Assembly (NCBI RefSeq): GCF_014805685.1
Contig: NC_060886.1
Span: 23,221,108 to 23,285,107 of the forward strand
Reading direction: 5' to 3'
Length of the DNA stretch: 64,000 nt
DNA from: Silurus meridionalis
Taxonomy: Eukaryota; Chordata; Actinopteri; Siluriformes; Siluridae
The notes beneath the pieces were generated by a model. It did no database searches, was not told the DNA's origin, and saw only the letters and a program-made list of their open reading frames with translations. Shown here in pieces: positions 33,096-45,780 of the stretch. Both the position numbers and the translations under genes were made by a program. Positions within the stretch are counted from its first letter, which is position 1. Each line of letters opens with the position of its first letter.

Positions 33096-35960
33096 TCAGT
33101 GTGTGGTGAACTTCTTCGCTTGATGTGTCATTTGGTTTTAATTCACGTCATGTGGTTTTGTTTCTCATGATGTGCTTTGGTTTGGTTTTGGCCCCATCCC
33201 TGCCATGGTTGGTATTCTAGTTAATTGTGTTCACCTGTCCTGAGTTTAGATTTGGATTAGCAGATATTTACCCCCTGTTATTTTTCTCTTTCCCTGCAAA
33301 GTCTTGTCAACAGTCATCACATGTTTCATATTTCTTGGTATCTACTCCGTGCTATCCATATACAGTATTATTTCATGGCTGCCTCTTTCCCTTGATTTTG
33401 ACAAGTATGGCTCAACTTGGTTTGTTGCTGTGTTTCCTGTTTCCTGACCAACGCAGTGTTAAAGATTTGTAGATTGGTCCAAAATAAAATACACACAAGC
33501 CAAGAACTCCAATTTGTGTCATGTGTATAACCACAAAATATAAATAACAGTAATACAGCAGTGTATGTAATGTGGCTCTGTTGGATTTAGAAACAGACCC
33601 CCAGCCAAAAAAAACATTCCAGCCAAAAGTGGTGCTGTAGTCAGAAGCTGACACTGATGAAGGGTAGATAATAGGCAATAATGGCCGATAATTTACATGC
33701 CCCATAATTTACTGCTGTGCCTGATACACTTATTTCAGTGGTACTTAGTGACACGATGTCACAATATCAGTGTAACTGCTGAAAATTATCCACCCAAATA
33801 ATATCTGTTCAGCGGTGCTGTAAAGAGGATAGAAGAGGATAGAGGATAGAATATACCTAGAAAGCCTATTTATATGGGATGTGTACCTGATAGAAATCCT
33901 ATGAATACAGATACAATGAAGTGTCTATATAATATTTGAAGCCACCAAATGACTTGATTATTACATAATGCTGGGTTTTATTCTGTGCATAAATGAATTA
34001 TAATTCTGAAATAAATGAATACTGAAGAATAAACCAGCCTGGGCAAAAGCTGAAAAGTGCAGGCTGAAATATTGCTTTCACGACAGATCCATAACTCGCT
34101 ACTTATTATCACAACAAGAGTGATTTTTTTTTTACATTTGACAAAAAGAGCATCCCCTGAGACATGAGTGCTATCTGGAGACTCTGGCACATTTGTACAT
34201 TGAGACTAATGCAATCAAAGGAAGGGAAGTGGAGAGTCGTAAAGTGTGGACTTTCTCTCATGTGATGTTGTGCACACAAGGAACAACTGAAACATAGCTT
34301 CTAAGAAAGCACACTCTACATGTAATTAGATAAGATAATGAAGAAACTTGGCTTCTCTATTATCTTATCTAATTTCAACTTATTCCATTTTATTGCTACA
34401 CAGAGAAAAACGGAGACGAGCGAAGAAAAGTTCCTCTGCCTGCATTTAATCTCAGAAGTGCTGAGGTGTCAGCTCACCTCAGGGAAAGCGAACTTAATTG
34501 GGACCTGTGTTGCCACGTGCAGCTGGCCGTGCAGAGCTGCCATCCTCATACTGCCACTTAGCGGAAAAAACCACACAGAGACATCCTTACATTAGATGAA
34601 AGAGGACAGTATATGAGTGCTTTCTCTGTCTTGATGTGTTAGTAGGCTGGAGGAGACAGAATTGATGGTTTTCCGGAAATTCCAAACCCCAGTCATTATA
34701 ATTCAAGAACTTCTTTCTGTCTCGCACTCTTTCTCTTTCTCAACACATCTTCAGCCTTTGCCAGTCTCCTTAACAGTCAATCTATAAAAAACTGACTATG
34801 GTTAAAATGGATGAAGATCATAAATCAAAACTCGCAGATCCAATTTCTGTCAGACTGGAGCATGACTTTGAATCATTTCAGTAAATTTCAGTTTTTCTCA
34901 GTTCGGCAAAAATATAATTCTAAACAATTTTCCACTTAACCCAAATATAGCAGGTCAGCCAAAGCAAAGCATGTTTGGTGTCTGGCATCCGTTCCTTTCG
35001 TTTGGAACTGCAACTATGACGCTAATGTGGCTAACAAGTATGGGAAGTAAATAACTGCTCCAAACCACATCCAGTAATGCCATACAGACTTGAAGAGGCC
35101 ATTTAGGACACAGTGGGCTATATTCAGAGTCGCCCTATGCACAGGTCATGTGGAATAAATAAAGGAATTGTATAGACCTTAGACGTAACTACAGACACAC
35201 ACGCTATTTAGACAGTTGCGCATGAGATACGAACAAAGGGTAGAGTCTCCCAGAGTTTGCATGTTTCAGTTATATGTGACCCTGACCTTGTACTTAAGTT
35301 TTTTTTTTTTCAGGAGCAGTGAGTTCAGTGGCACATTTTTATGTGAGCACCATATGCCACCATGAACTCCATGTTTTGAGCTCTAAACACACATAAAATG
35401 CAAATCAATCACATAAATCTGACACGATTAATTATTTAATTGTATAGTGCTCACATTTCTTTCTTGTAAAAAATAACCTGCAAAATTGGTCAAACATATT
35501 AATGATAAGTCATGGTTTTAGCAGAAGTGGCTCCAAAATTCCACATAGAATGCTGACTTATCATCCAGACTTCTTGTTTGTGTTTGATTGTGCAGATGGG
35601 TGGAGCTTTGTGACAATGACTGGTATAGCGACTGACTCAAAAACATCAAAAACTAAAAAGTCGAGCTGACCTCATAACGTTCATGAACATCAGAAACATC
35701 TTAAGATATTGCTTATCTCAACCACCACTGTTCTCCACTGAATGAACTTACAATGGGTGTGTGACCATCAGAAATGGTTAGTGTTATCTCCCTGTTATGG
35801 TTGATCTGTTTCTTTGGACCTAATTGCAAATATTATCAGCTCAACTAATGACCCTATCTTAGACACCCACTCAAAAACATCAAGCCAAACAAAAATATTT
35901 CCCAGCATAAATACTGACATAAATTTTGAGCTTCTAATGTTGCTAAGTCTTAATAAACCA
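33096..35960. other. Unannotated sequence
   Basis: 33,100-33,480 is T/G-rich with phrases reminiscent of a retroelement 3' region (unassigned). 34,420-34,570 is complex and repeat-free and could be a conserved element. No gene is supported. Confidence 0.3.
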
Positions 35961-35964
35961 GGAA

Positions 35965-36108
35965 AATGGGTTGTAAGTCTATCATAGTGCACCATACTCA
36001 CATTCACACCTAGAAGAAATTTAACATGGACAATCCACCTGTCCACATGTTTTGGAGATGTCGGATGAAACTGGAGAACCCGGACGCAACCCATGTGGGG
36101 ATGGAAAC
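35965..36108 (-). mobile_element. tRNA-derived SINE fragment
   Basis: Reverse orientation: ACTCACATTCACACCTAGAA, CATGGACAATCCACCTGTCC, GATGAAACTGGAGAACCCGG and CAACCCATGTGGGGATGGAA. This is the body of the family seen at 27,898 and 53,797. Confidence 0.7.
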
Positions 36109-37217
36109 ATGCACTGTTGTTAACTCAAACTTGAAAATACAGACAATCTCTTTTGATCATAAAATTCATTTCGTAGCAAAAGTGTATAACTAAAGAAGCA
36201 AATCCAGACACCAAACATGTCCTGGCTACATTTGGTTTAAGTCTAACTGTGTAAATTTGATTAACTACACAATGGCATAGTCATGATATTTAGTAATCAT
36301 GGGGCTCTTCTTCTTACTTGACTTTGAAAATCCATGCAGTGACTCATTATTACTCACAACCCCAACCTGCTTTCATTTCCTACTTAAAGTCAGACAGCAC
36401 ATTGTTATTCCATCGAACAAACAGACACAGGGTCATTTATCACTGTAGCAGTCTGATCTTGAGGGCAGTTCCAGGGCCCATACCTGTCAAGCTTTCATCG
36501 TGGGTCTGTTTGTCCACTGCCCCCTCAGACCCTACCAAATGTGGTGTTGTTTCTCTAACACTCCACAAGATCATCTTTTTGTCACCCAGAACAATAATGA
36601 AACACCCTCTGGCCACTAATGCAATAAACCAAGAGATTTATTATTATGCTGCAATGTTGCTTCTGTGTGCTCAGTGCTTACAACTAGTCATGCTACTTTT
36701 AACAGCCATGAGAGGAAATCACTCCATGAAGACTTAACTCTTTAACTGCCTCATGTTTTCGGAAGGGGAAACATACAGTATAAGGTTATAACAAAATTCC
36801 ACATCATTCATATTTATCTCTGGAAATAGACTTTAACGTACCACAAATATCCCACACTTGTAATTACATAGTAAATCAGAGAAGAGCAACAGTGTAGTTA
36901 ATGTGTGCCACGGACATGGGTACTGCATCTTCATAGTTAATTTGTATTCAGCGCAAGACTCCCTCTCCTTAAGGTTCTTTCGATGAAAAGGATGGGTGCA
37001 CAGATACAGTTGTTGTTCTGTTGCAGTGAGAGACGAAACCCACATTGCTGCCACAATCCACTGACACAAGAGAGATCAGCTTTTGTGTGGAAACATCTTA
37101 AATTATGTACCTTTCAGCCAGCACAAATGAAGTGAGTTGAGGATATGGTTTCCATAGTAACAGTGGATTGTCATGTGTTATATAATTACTCTGGTGTGTT
37201 TACACCCCTTGGGCAAA

Positions 37218-37218
<1 letters not shown>
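36109..37218. other. Unannotated sequence
   Basis: A plus-strand frame at 36,318-36,737 is open for 139 codons but has no recognisable motif or splice context. I do not call it a gene. Confidence 0.35.

Positions 37219-37257
<39 letters not shown>
37219..37257. repeat. (CA)n microsatellite
   Basis: CA run. Confidence 0.97.
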
Positions 37258-37262
<5 letters not shown>

Positions 37263-37670
37263 TTATTTTGTATAGTGGATGTGTTTTAAAAGAATGCTTT
37301 GGAGGGTCAGATTGAACAAATGTGTAACCATGAACTCACAGGATAGATGCACTTAACTCACCTCTAACCTTTCTCTGTTATGAAGTAATGTGGGCAAAGA
37401 GACATCCCTCCGTGCAACATTCTAAATAAGTTGTAGCGCAATAAACAATATGCCACAGATTCTTTGGTCATATCAAAGTAAAAAATTATAAAACCAAATG
37501 TTATTAGAGGTGAGGACACATTATAGCAATTACAAAAGACATCAGTTTTTATCAAAAGTTATAGCAGGTTAAAACTGAAGGGTATTTTTTTTAGTTGAAA
37601 GATATTTATTCATTTTAAAGTGAACTAAACTACAAACTCTCATTTCGGTTCCTAGCATTTTTTAAAGTAC
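37258..37670. other. Unannotated AT-rich sequence
   Basis: Nothing was recognised. Confidence 0.4.
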
Positions 37671-37922
37671 TATAATACTACTACTTCTACCACTACCATC
37701 ACAACTACTACTATTACTACTACTACCACTTCTTCTTCTACTACTAATACCACTACTGCTCACCTCTACTACAGTTACTGCCAGAACTCCTCCTACTACT
37801 ACTATCACAACTACTACTACCACTACTACTACTACAACCAACACTACTACTACCACAACTACCAATACTACTACTACCACTACTACTACTACTACTACCA
37901 CCACAACTACCAATACTACTAT

Positions 37923-37961
<39 letters not shown>

Positions 37962-38404
37962 AACCACCAATACTACTACCACTACCACCACCACTACTAC
38001 TACCACCACAACCATCAATACCACTATTACCACCACTACTACTACTACTACTACCACCACAACCACCAATACCACTATTACCACCACTACTACCACTACC
38101 ACCACTACCACTACCACCACAACCACCAATACCACTACCACCACCACCACCACTACTACTACCACCACAACCACCAATACCACTACCACCACTACTACTA
38201 CCACTACTACTACCACCACAACCACCAATACCACTATTACCACCACTACTACTACCACCACCACAACCACCAATACTACTACTACCACCACTACTACTAC
38301 TACCACTACCACTACCACTACCACTACCACTACCACCACCAACCACCAATACTACTACCACCACCACCACTACTACTACCACCACAACTATCAATACTAC
38401 TATT

Positions 38405-38448
<44 letters not shown>

Positions 38449-38775
38449 AACTACCAATACTACTATTACCACTACTACTACCACCACCACCACAACCACC
38501 AATACTACTATTACTACTACCACTACTACTACCACTACTACCACTACTACTACCACAACCACCAATACTACTACCACCACCACCACTACCACTACCACCA
38601 CCACCACTACCACTACCACCACCACAACCACCAATACCACTATTACCACTACTACTACCACCACTACTACTACCACTACCACCACCACCACCACTACTAC
38701 CACCACCACCACCACTACTACTACCACCACCACTACCACCACTACCACTACCACCACCACCACCACAACCACCAA

Positions 38776-38829
<54 letters not shown>

Positions 38830-39080
38830 AACCAACACTACTACTACTACCACTACTACTACTACTACTACCACCACCACAACTACCACCACTACTACTA
38901 TCACTAATACTACTACTACTACTACTACCACCACCACCACAACCACCAATACTACTACTACCACCACAACCACCAATACTACTATTACTACTACTACTAC
39001 TACTACCACCACCACAACTACCAATACTACTACTACTACTACCACTACTACCACTACTACTACTACTACTACCACTACCA

Positions 39081-39117
<37 letters not shown>

Positions 39118-39239
39118 CAGTATTACCTCTACTACTATTACTGCCACAACCAATTCTACTACCACTACTACTACTGCAACAACTCCTCCACCACCTTCTC
39201 CAACTACTACCACCACCACTACTACCTCTACTTCTACTT
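37671..39239. repeat. 1.57-kb ACC/ACT trinucleotide array with higher-order unit
   Basis: The array consists almost wholly of ACT and ACC triplets (with ATT and ACA). A marker module, CCACAACCACCAATACTACT or a near variant, recurs about 19 times, mostly 45-65 bases apart. The array therefore grew by duplicating larger units as well as single triplets. Minus-strand frames of 226 and 488 residues (poly-valine, then glycine/serine) are readings of the repeat. It has no start context, no splice signals and no variation expected of a protein. Confidence 0.97.
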
Positions 39240-39476
39240 TATATTTTTATTCAATCTTAACTGATTTCCAACTAAAAAGTGGAGTGTGGAAACGTAAACA
39301 TGTAGTTTCTGTACAGACTCGAACTAAATGAAAAATAAATGTTTTTTAATCCTTAATTTTAATTGCCAGAGTTAAAATGAACAGCTTTATTGATAAAGGT
39401 TAGGTTGTGCCATGATTTCTTACCCACCACACACATTTATTTCACAGCTGCTAGTGCAAATTCTTCCAGATAATTC

Positions 39477-41134
39477 ATGGCTGTGTCCAAAAACACATTA
39501 GAATGCCTAAATAGTAATGATTTTACAAGTAACCCTGTAGACAGCAGTGTCATTATAACAGACAATCAATTACAAAGCTTCACTACTATTCATGAGAGTG
39601 ACTTAATTTCATTAATCTCCTCATCAAAATCATCAACCTGTATTCTCGATCCCTTGCCTACTAGTTTCTTTAAACAGATAGCTCCAGAGGTAATCAAACC
39701 TGTTTTAAAAATAATTAACTCTTCCATTAGCACTGGTTATGTACCGAAATCCTTCAAACTGGCAGTTATCCACCCCCTTATTAAGAAACCTGACCTTGAC
39801 CCATGTCAGTTGTCCAACTACAGACCGATATCAAATCTCCCCTTTATATCCAAAATTTTAGAAAAGGTTGTAGCACAGCGGTTATGCTCACTTATGAATA
39901 ACATTTTTGAAATGTATCAGTCAGGATTTCGGCCTCATCATAGCACAGAGACGGCGCTAGTTAAGGTGGTAAATGACCTGTTATTGGCCTCTGATCAGGG
40001 TTTTGTCTCCTTACTTGTTTTGCTCGACCTTAGTGCAGCTTTTGACACCATTGATCACACTATGCTGCTTGCTAGACTTGAGAATGTTGTAGGAATAAAG
40101 GAACAGCTCTCTCTTGGCTCAGGTCTTATTTGACTGATCGCTATCAGTTTGTGGATGTAAATGGTGAGTTCTCCACGCTCTATGAGGTAAAGTTTGGTGT
40201 TCCTCAAGGATCTGTCTTAGGCCCACTGCTTTTCTCTTTATATATGCTGCCTCTTGGTGAAATTATTCATAAACATGGGATTCGCTTCCATTGCTATGCT
40301 GATGACACACAGCTGTATATTTCAGCAAAGCCAGATGAGAGATCAGCTTAACAATGTTGAGAAGTGTGTAAAGGACATTAGACAGTGGATGCTTAATAAC
40401 TTTCTTCTGCTCAACTCAGATAAGACGGAAGTACTTTTACTAGGACCACATGCAGCTAGAAGTAAACTTTCCGATTACGTAGCATCTCTGGATGGTGTTT
40501 CTGTTTCAGCATGTCGGCTGTCAAAGACCTTGGTGTGATTATTGACCCGAGTCTTTCCTTTGAGTCTCACGTGAATAATATCACCAGAATCGCCTTCTTT
40601 CACCTTAGAAATATTGCTAAGATTAGAAATATGATGTCGTTACAGGATGCAGAAAAACTGGTTCATGCTTTTGTTACTTCTAGATTAGACTACTGTAACG
40701 CTTTACTGTCTGGGTGTGCGAGTAAGTGCATCAATAAGCTTCAGTTAGTCCAGAATGCAGCAGCAAGGGTCCTCACTAGATCTAGGAAATATGACCACAT
40801 CACCCCTGTTTTAATCAGTCTACACTGGCTCCCAATCAAATCTCGCATTGACTATAAAATATTACTACTGACGATAAAGCACTCAATGGTCTCGCACCGC
40901 AGTATCTGAGTGAACTTCTGTACCAGTATGATCCTCCACGCCTACTTAGATCAAAAGGTGCTGGCTATCTGTTGGTTCCTCAAATAATGAAGACTACAGC
41001 AGGGGGCAGATCTTTCTCTTATAAAGCCCCACAGTTATGGAACAGCCTTCCAATCAGTGTTCGGGACTCAGACACAGTCTCAGTGTTCAAGTCGAGGTTG
41101 AAAACGTATTTATTTAGTCAAGCCTTTTATCAGT
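39477..41134 (+). pseudogene. L2-clade LINE ORF2 (reverse transcriptase), 5'-truncated and frameshifted
   Basis: Encodes the RT half of an L2-type LINE polyprotein. In order are [12 protein letters not shown] (pre-RT), [77 protein letters not shown], the catalytic [12 protein letters not shown] with both aspartates, then LDYCNALLSG and ISLHWLPIKSRIDYK, ending FSQAFYQ and a stop at 41,132-41,134. The endonuclease domain is absent because the copy is 5'-truncated. Four single-base frameshifts break it, near 40,105, 40,340, 40,515 and 40,885. The 3' UTR and tail follow directly. The copy cannot make an intact protein, but the conserved motifs suggest fairly recent insertion. Confidence 0.93.
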
Positions 41135-41429
41135 AGATTTCTCTTAGGTAAAGGCACAGATCTGGAGGGAACATGGATATAGAGTGTTTGGTGAACTGGT
41201 ATATTTGTATGCTGTCGTCCCTCACATTCACACGTTCACTCAGGTTTGTTGACGGTGGTGTGGTGGGTCGTCTCTTATCCCAGAGATCCCTCATGTCTGT
41301 GTTACCTTCTGGTTCTCCCTTTTAGTTATGCTGCCATAGCGAGTCTTGCCGGAGTCCAAACTGCACAGTGACATTAACTTTCATACACCAATAGTTACAC
41401 TTAATAATCCATATCCTTCTCTTCCCGTC

Positions 41430-41464
<35 letters not shown>

Positions 41465-41946
41465 CGAGTTAAACATGCTCCTGAGGCTCCAGTGACCACT
41501 GTTCCTGCCCCTCTCCCCTCCTTGGATCTTCACACTTCTGTGCAGCTCGGGACGGTCTCTTAATTCCGGAGTAGAACGGGTGCTTTGAGGACGGATTGGA
41601 CTGTAGTTGGTGTCGGCGGTCTGCTGCACTGACTCGGGAGTGCAGTTTGCTTCTGATCATCATCACTGTACCCCACAACATTGTATATCTGCTTCAAATG
41701 GACATTTGGTGCAACCCAGATGAGGATGGGTTCCCTCTTGAGTCTGGTTCCTCTCAAGGTTTCTTCCTTATGCCATCTCGGGGAGTTTTTCCTTGCCACA
41801 GTTGCTCATCAGGGACAAACATACTTACAAAGAACATATTTATGTTTAATCACCACATTATCTGTGTAAAGCTGCTTTGAGACAATGTTCATTGTTAAAA
41901 GCGCTATACAAATAAAAATGAATTGAATTGAATTGAATTGAATTGA
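41135..41946 (+). mobile_element. L2 LINE 3' UTR and (ATTGA)n tail
   Basis: Continues the LINE: TCTCAAGGTTTCTTCCTTAT, GTAAAGCTGCTTTGAGACAA and AAAGCGCTATACAAATAAAA, ending in GAATT-type pentamers at about 41,921-41,946. A (CT)n microsatellite (41,432-41,461) has arisen inside. The same 3' end appears inverted at 27,180. Confidence 0.9.
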
Positions 41947-42002
41947 TTGGTTATTTGCACAGTACAGAATTATGCAGTTTGAAACGTAGCACAAGTGTTC
42001 AC

Positions 42003-42367
42003 TTCTCTTTGTGGATACCTGTCCATAAGATTTGTATGCTCTTTTTAAACATCCTGTTCCAAATTAGTCCACATTTGCTTTTATAATCAGCTCCACTGTT
42101 GTGGGAAGATGTTCCACTAGATTTTGGAGATATGTGCTCTTTCAGCCACAAGGGTGTTAGTAAAGTATGGTGAGAAGGCATGGGGTGTAGTCAGTTAGAA
42201 GGCCACTCAAGATCTTCTACTTCAAAACATGTAAACCATATCCTTATGGAGCTGGTTTTGTGAACAGGGACACGAGTTCAAATGAATAAAAAAATGTTTA
42301 TTACCGCATCCATAGCCATTATGGCTGGAAAAGTCAGGTGTCCCTGTACTTTTGTCCACATAGTGTA
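42003..42367 (-). mobile_element. Tc1/mariner-derived short element, copy 7
   Basis: Minus orientation with a good 5' terminal repeat at its right end (GTACTTTTGTCCACATAGTG, ending TA at 42,367). It contains GGAAGATGTTCCACTAGATT and AAGATCTTCTACTTCAAAAC. The segment around the SPDLNP phrase is deleted. It sits 57 bases from the L2 tail. Confidence 0.7.
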
Positions 42368-43404
42368 ATTAAATTCTGTGATTGTTACTTGTAACAGAAG
42401 CATTCTGAGAATATAAAACAACCTTTTGTGCACATTTGTGAACCAACAGAGCCTCTTTGTTGCTCCAGTATAATCTCAGTTTACTGCTGGGTAAGTCTAT
42501 CAGCATCGGAGATGTTTCTGCATAAACTACCCCACTAACTTCAGCCTCCTATCTAAAATTCAACATATATAACTAAACTGTCACTCCTGTACCCTTTCAT
42601 TACCAGATCTGTTTTCTCCTTCTGTTTAATATGATTATTTTGTTCCCCAGCCTGTCAAAGCATCAATTGGAGAGTGTTAGCACAACATAGGGCAAACATA
42701 TTTTACACTTCAACTCCCTCTCTCCTATTTGTGTTGCTTACACTTTCACACTCTTACTCTCTCACTCTCCTAATGGTGAAAAAAAAAATAACTGAAACTG
42801 TGAAAAGTTGGTGTGAAGATAAAATATAAATTAATATTGCATTTAAATATGTATGCACTATAATTAATGCTAATAAACATATGACATTTTCTAAGAATTG
42901 AAATGTGAAAAGTTGGTGTGAAGGTTTAAATAACTATTTTACACTAAAATTCAAAGCTGATAAACATAAACTTAATGTTAAATTGATCCGTTTGAAGCCT
43001 TTAGTCACATTAAGAGCAGCATTTTTCTTTTTTTAATCTGCTATTATTTAATCTCAGCTGAAGAGTAACTAAATATAGTTCTGCTGATCTCAGCAGATAT
43101 TTTGAACAGGCATGGACCTATGTCAGAAAGCTCCATTTAAGTGGAAATATCCAGCCAAAGATTTACTCAAGCTAACGGAAACAGAAATAAGTTAGTGTTT
43201 TTTAATGATAAAATTCATTTTATGTCACAGTAAGGGTTAAGAAGCAAGTTTAATTACTCATCTAAAACTTTTTAGAAGTTCATTAAATTTTTTAAAGCAC
43301 TTACCATTTGGTATAGTGTGGAGTAGCCAATTATGTTGGATATTAGAACCTGCAACCAAGCATTAGCAAAGATAACTGGATACTCAGTTAATTGTAGCCA
43401 GCTA
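42368..43404. other. Unannotated AT-rich sequence
   Basis: A diverged direct repeat, GTGAAAAGTTGGTGTGAAG, occurs at about 42,800 and again at about 42,906. No gene was seen. Confidence 0.4.
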
Positions 43405-43556
43405 ATAGAAGTGGTAGCTTAGTGGTTAAGATGATGGAGTTTAAATCCCAGCATAACCAAGCTGCCAAGGCTGAGCCCTTGAGTAAGGCCCTTAATCCTC
43501 AACTGCTCGTTTATAAAAGTCGTAAATGGTGTCTGTCAAATGCCATAAATGTAATA
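43405..43556 (+). mobile_element. tRNA-derived SINE with LINE-like tail, copy B
   Basis: GTGGTAGCTTAGTGGTTAAG (A-box), TTTAAATCCCAGCATAACCA (B-box remnant), AGCTGCCAAGGCTGAGCCCT, TGAGTAAGGCCCTTAATCCT and the tail GTGTCTGTCAAATGCCATAA ATGTAA. The tail parallels the LINE end at 31,330-31,372. Confidence 0.75.
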
Positions 43557-44133
43557 CTAGCAAATTAACAAAATATACCTTAACAATAGATGCATTTTTT
43601 TAAAGAGTGTTGTTACCTTTTAGAAAGACAAAAGTGATTCCTCGGTTTATATATGTGTTTGCTCACTTTAGCATAGCATTGACATTTTTCTGAGGAAGGT
43701 TCCCACTGCAGTCTTATCCACATGTAAATGCACACAGATAGCTATAGAGCTAACTACATTGTGTAGTCATGGCCAATAACAATTTATCCATCTTTTTTTT
43801 ACATTGATGAATGGATGTTATTTCCCCTTGCAGAGGTAATTTAGTAAAGTATTTAATTACAGCGATAATCCACTAAAACAGAAACAGAAATACATAAACC
43901 ATCCACTAAATCCACTAAAACTAAAACAGAAATACACAACAATAACGTGTTTCGTAGTCAAATTTAGGCAAAATATATATTTATGAGAAACATTTTCTTA
44001 TAGAAGTTACAATCTCTTTTAAATGAAGGAAAATCTACCTTAGAATCAATCTCTTCTTGGAGGAAGTTATGATAATTGATGGTGCTGATGAAGACTTTTG
44101 TGACACTTTTTGTGTATGATGAAATGTAATATG
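43557..44133. other. Unannotated AT-rich sequence
   Basis: A short near-duplicate (ACAGAAATACATAAACC and ACAGAAATACACAAC) lies at 43,880-43,940. No gene was seen. Confidence 0.4.
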
Positions 44134-44622
44134 CAGTGTATGGACAAAAGTATTAGGACACCAGCCACAGGTGGTTCTTCTCTTAACTGTTAGCACAAAG
44201 TTGAAGCACATAATGACTTTGGATGCTGAACCATTACATTTTCTTTTCACTTGATTAGTAGAACCAAACCTGTTCCAGCATGATGATGTCCCTGTGCACA
44301 AAGCCTGCTCTATGAACATATGGTTTACATGGGTTGGAGCACAATATCTTGAGTGGAATGCTATAGAGCTCTGACGTCAACCTTGGAACGCTGCCTGCAC
44401 CCCAGGCCTCCTCACCCTACATCAGTACCTGATTTTACTAATGCCCTTGTAGCTGAATGATCACAAATCTCTACAAGCACACTCCAAAATCTAGTGGAAC
44501 ATCTTCCCAGAAGACTGGAGGATATTATAACAGTAAATAGAGACATGATGTGGAATGAGATGCTCAAAAAACACATACAAATCTTATGGTCAGGTGTCCA
44601 CAAACTTTAGTCCAAACAGTAC
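44134..44622 (+). mobile_element. Tc1/mariner-derived short element, copy 8 (full length)
   Basis: The most complete copy. The 5' end is TATGGACAAAAGTATTAGGA; then CAAACCTGTTCCAGCATGAT, GAGCTCTGACGTCAACCTTG, GGCCTCCTCACCCTACATCA, GTAGCTGAATGATCACAAAT and AATCTAGTGGAACATCTTCC; the 3' terminal repeat is GGTGTCCACAAACTTTAGTC. About 490 bases. Fragments of a Tc1/mariner transposase C-terminal half are readable with stops. It would need an outside transposase to move. Confidence 0.8.
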
Positions 44623-45715
44623 TCCTCAGAGTAGCTTTAGTGATCCTAGAAACAACCCTGACTGTGAAATACTATTATGGGATTGTCAAGGTGAGTCACA
44701 TTAGGTCAAGAAGATGATATTATAAAGTATTTCTTATCCCTTGACTCAATAATTCTTTTTTATTAACACATCATAGCTTTAACAAAGCTCCAAGGGAAAT
44801 TACAGAGAACAAAGTCCTATTAATGTGACTGTTAGCCTGAACCAGTTCCTTTTTTTAGACTCCTATCTGGGTTTCTTCCAGCTTTTGCCATCTGCTGGTC
44901 TTCATTAATGACAGTATGTATTATGTAGCTTCTTGGTTCCGTGGTATCGTTTTGTGTTGATACGTGTAATTTTCTCCCGCCAATAAGTAGGTTGCGTTCA
45001 AGTGCTTTCAGAACTTGTGTGGCTCGTGACTTCTTGCTCAGTGGTAACAGTAGAAGCCCACATGGTGGAGGGGATGTGGAGGAGGTGAGGAATAGCAGTG
45101 GGGTCAGGGATAACCTTGGATGATTGACGGAAAATGTGTGGGCTGTATTGCTCCACCTGGAAATATTACAGACTGGCTTTCTCATCAGAGTTAGATTGTT
45201 CAGCCATGAGTCACAGCCCACGCCGGCTGTGTCGTGCACATGCGAAGCACTTCTCAGTATGCGAGCACCCTCCTCCTACACATGCTAACATTGAAACATT
45301 TTAGTCAGTCATAACCTGGAGAAAACATACACTCCTTATCTATAATTCAAAGGCTTTCTCAAACAAGGCTAATGCCACTTTTGAGAGGAAAATATTGGGA
45401 TGTTTGTGAATATTCATTAAAAAAATTATGCAAAAAGAGTCTCAGATTTTAACTCATTACTGTTCAGAAAACCTCTATGGAAGGCCAGTGTCTTTACAGG
45501 AATACAAATGTAATCATAGAAACTGGCCCAATGCATCACTTCTTATACCTGCTTTTTTAAACTCCTTCATGTTTCTTCAGTTATTTCTACTATTTGGTAA
45601 CTACAGTAAAACTAATTGGAAAGCAACACAGCTTACACAGTGATGAATGAAAGCCAGGACCTGACAGTTAAAGAGGTTAACATTGATTCAAAAGATGTTT
45701 GATCACAGTGTTCTG
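44623..45715. other. Unannotated sequence
   Basis: Open frames on both strands at 44,832-45,239 overlap each other and lack motifs. No gene is supported. Confidence 0.35.

Positions 45716-45718
<3 letters not shown>

Positions 45719-45778
<60 letters not shown>
45719..45778. repeat. (CT)n microsatellite
   Basis: An uninterrupted CT run. Confidence 0.98.

Positions 45779-45780
<2 letters not shown>

Noticed and set aside
36318..36737. A 139-codon plus-strand open frame
   Set aside because: No motif, no splice sites and no good start context. The length is possible by chance in a 64-kb window.
37662..39219. Two long minus-strand open frames (226 and 488 residues) of poly-valine and serine/glycine
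   Set aside because: They are readings of the ACC/ACT trinucleotide array. They have no splice signals, start context or domain.
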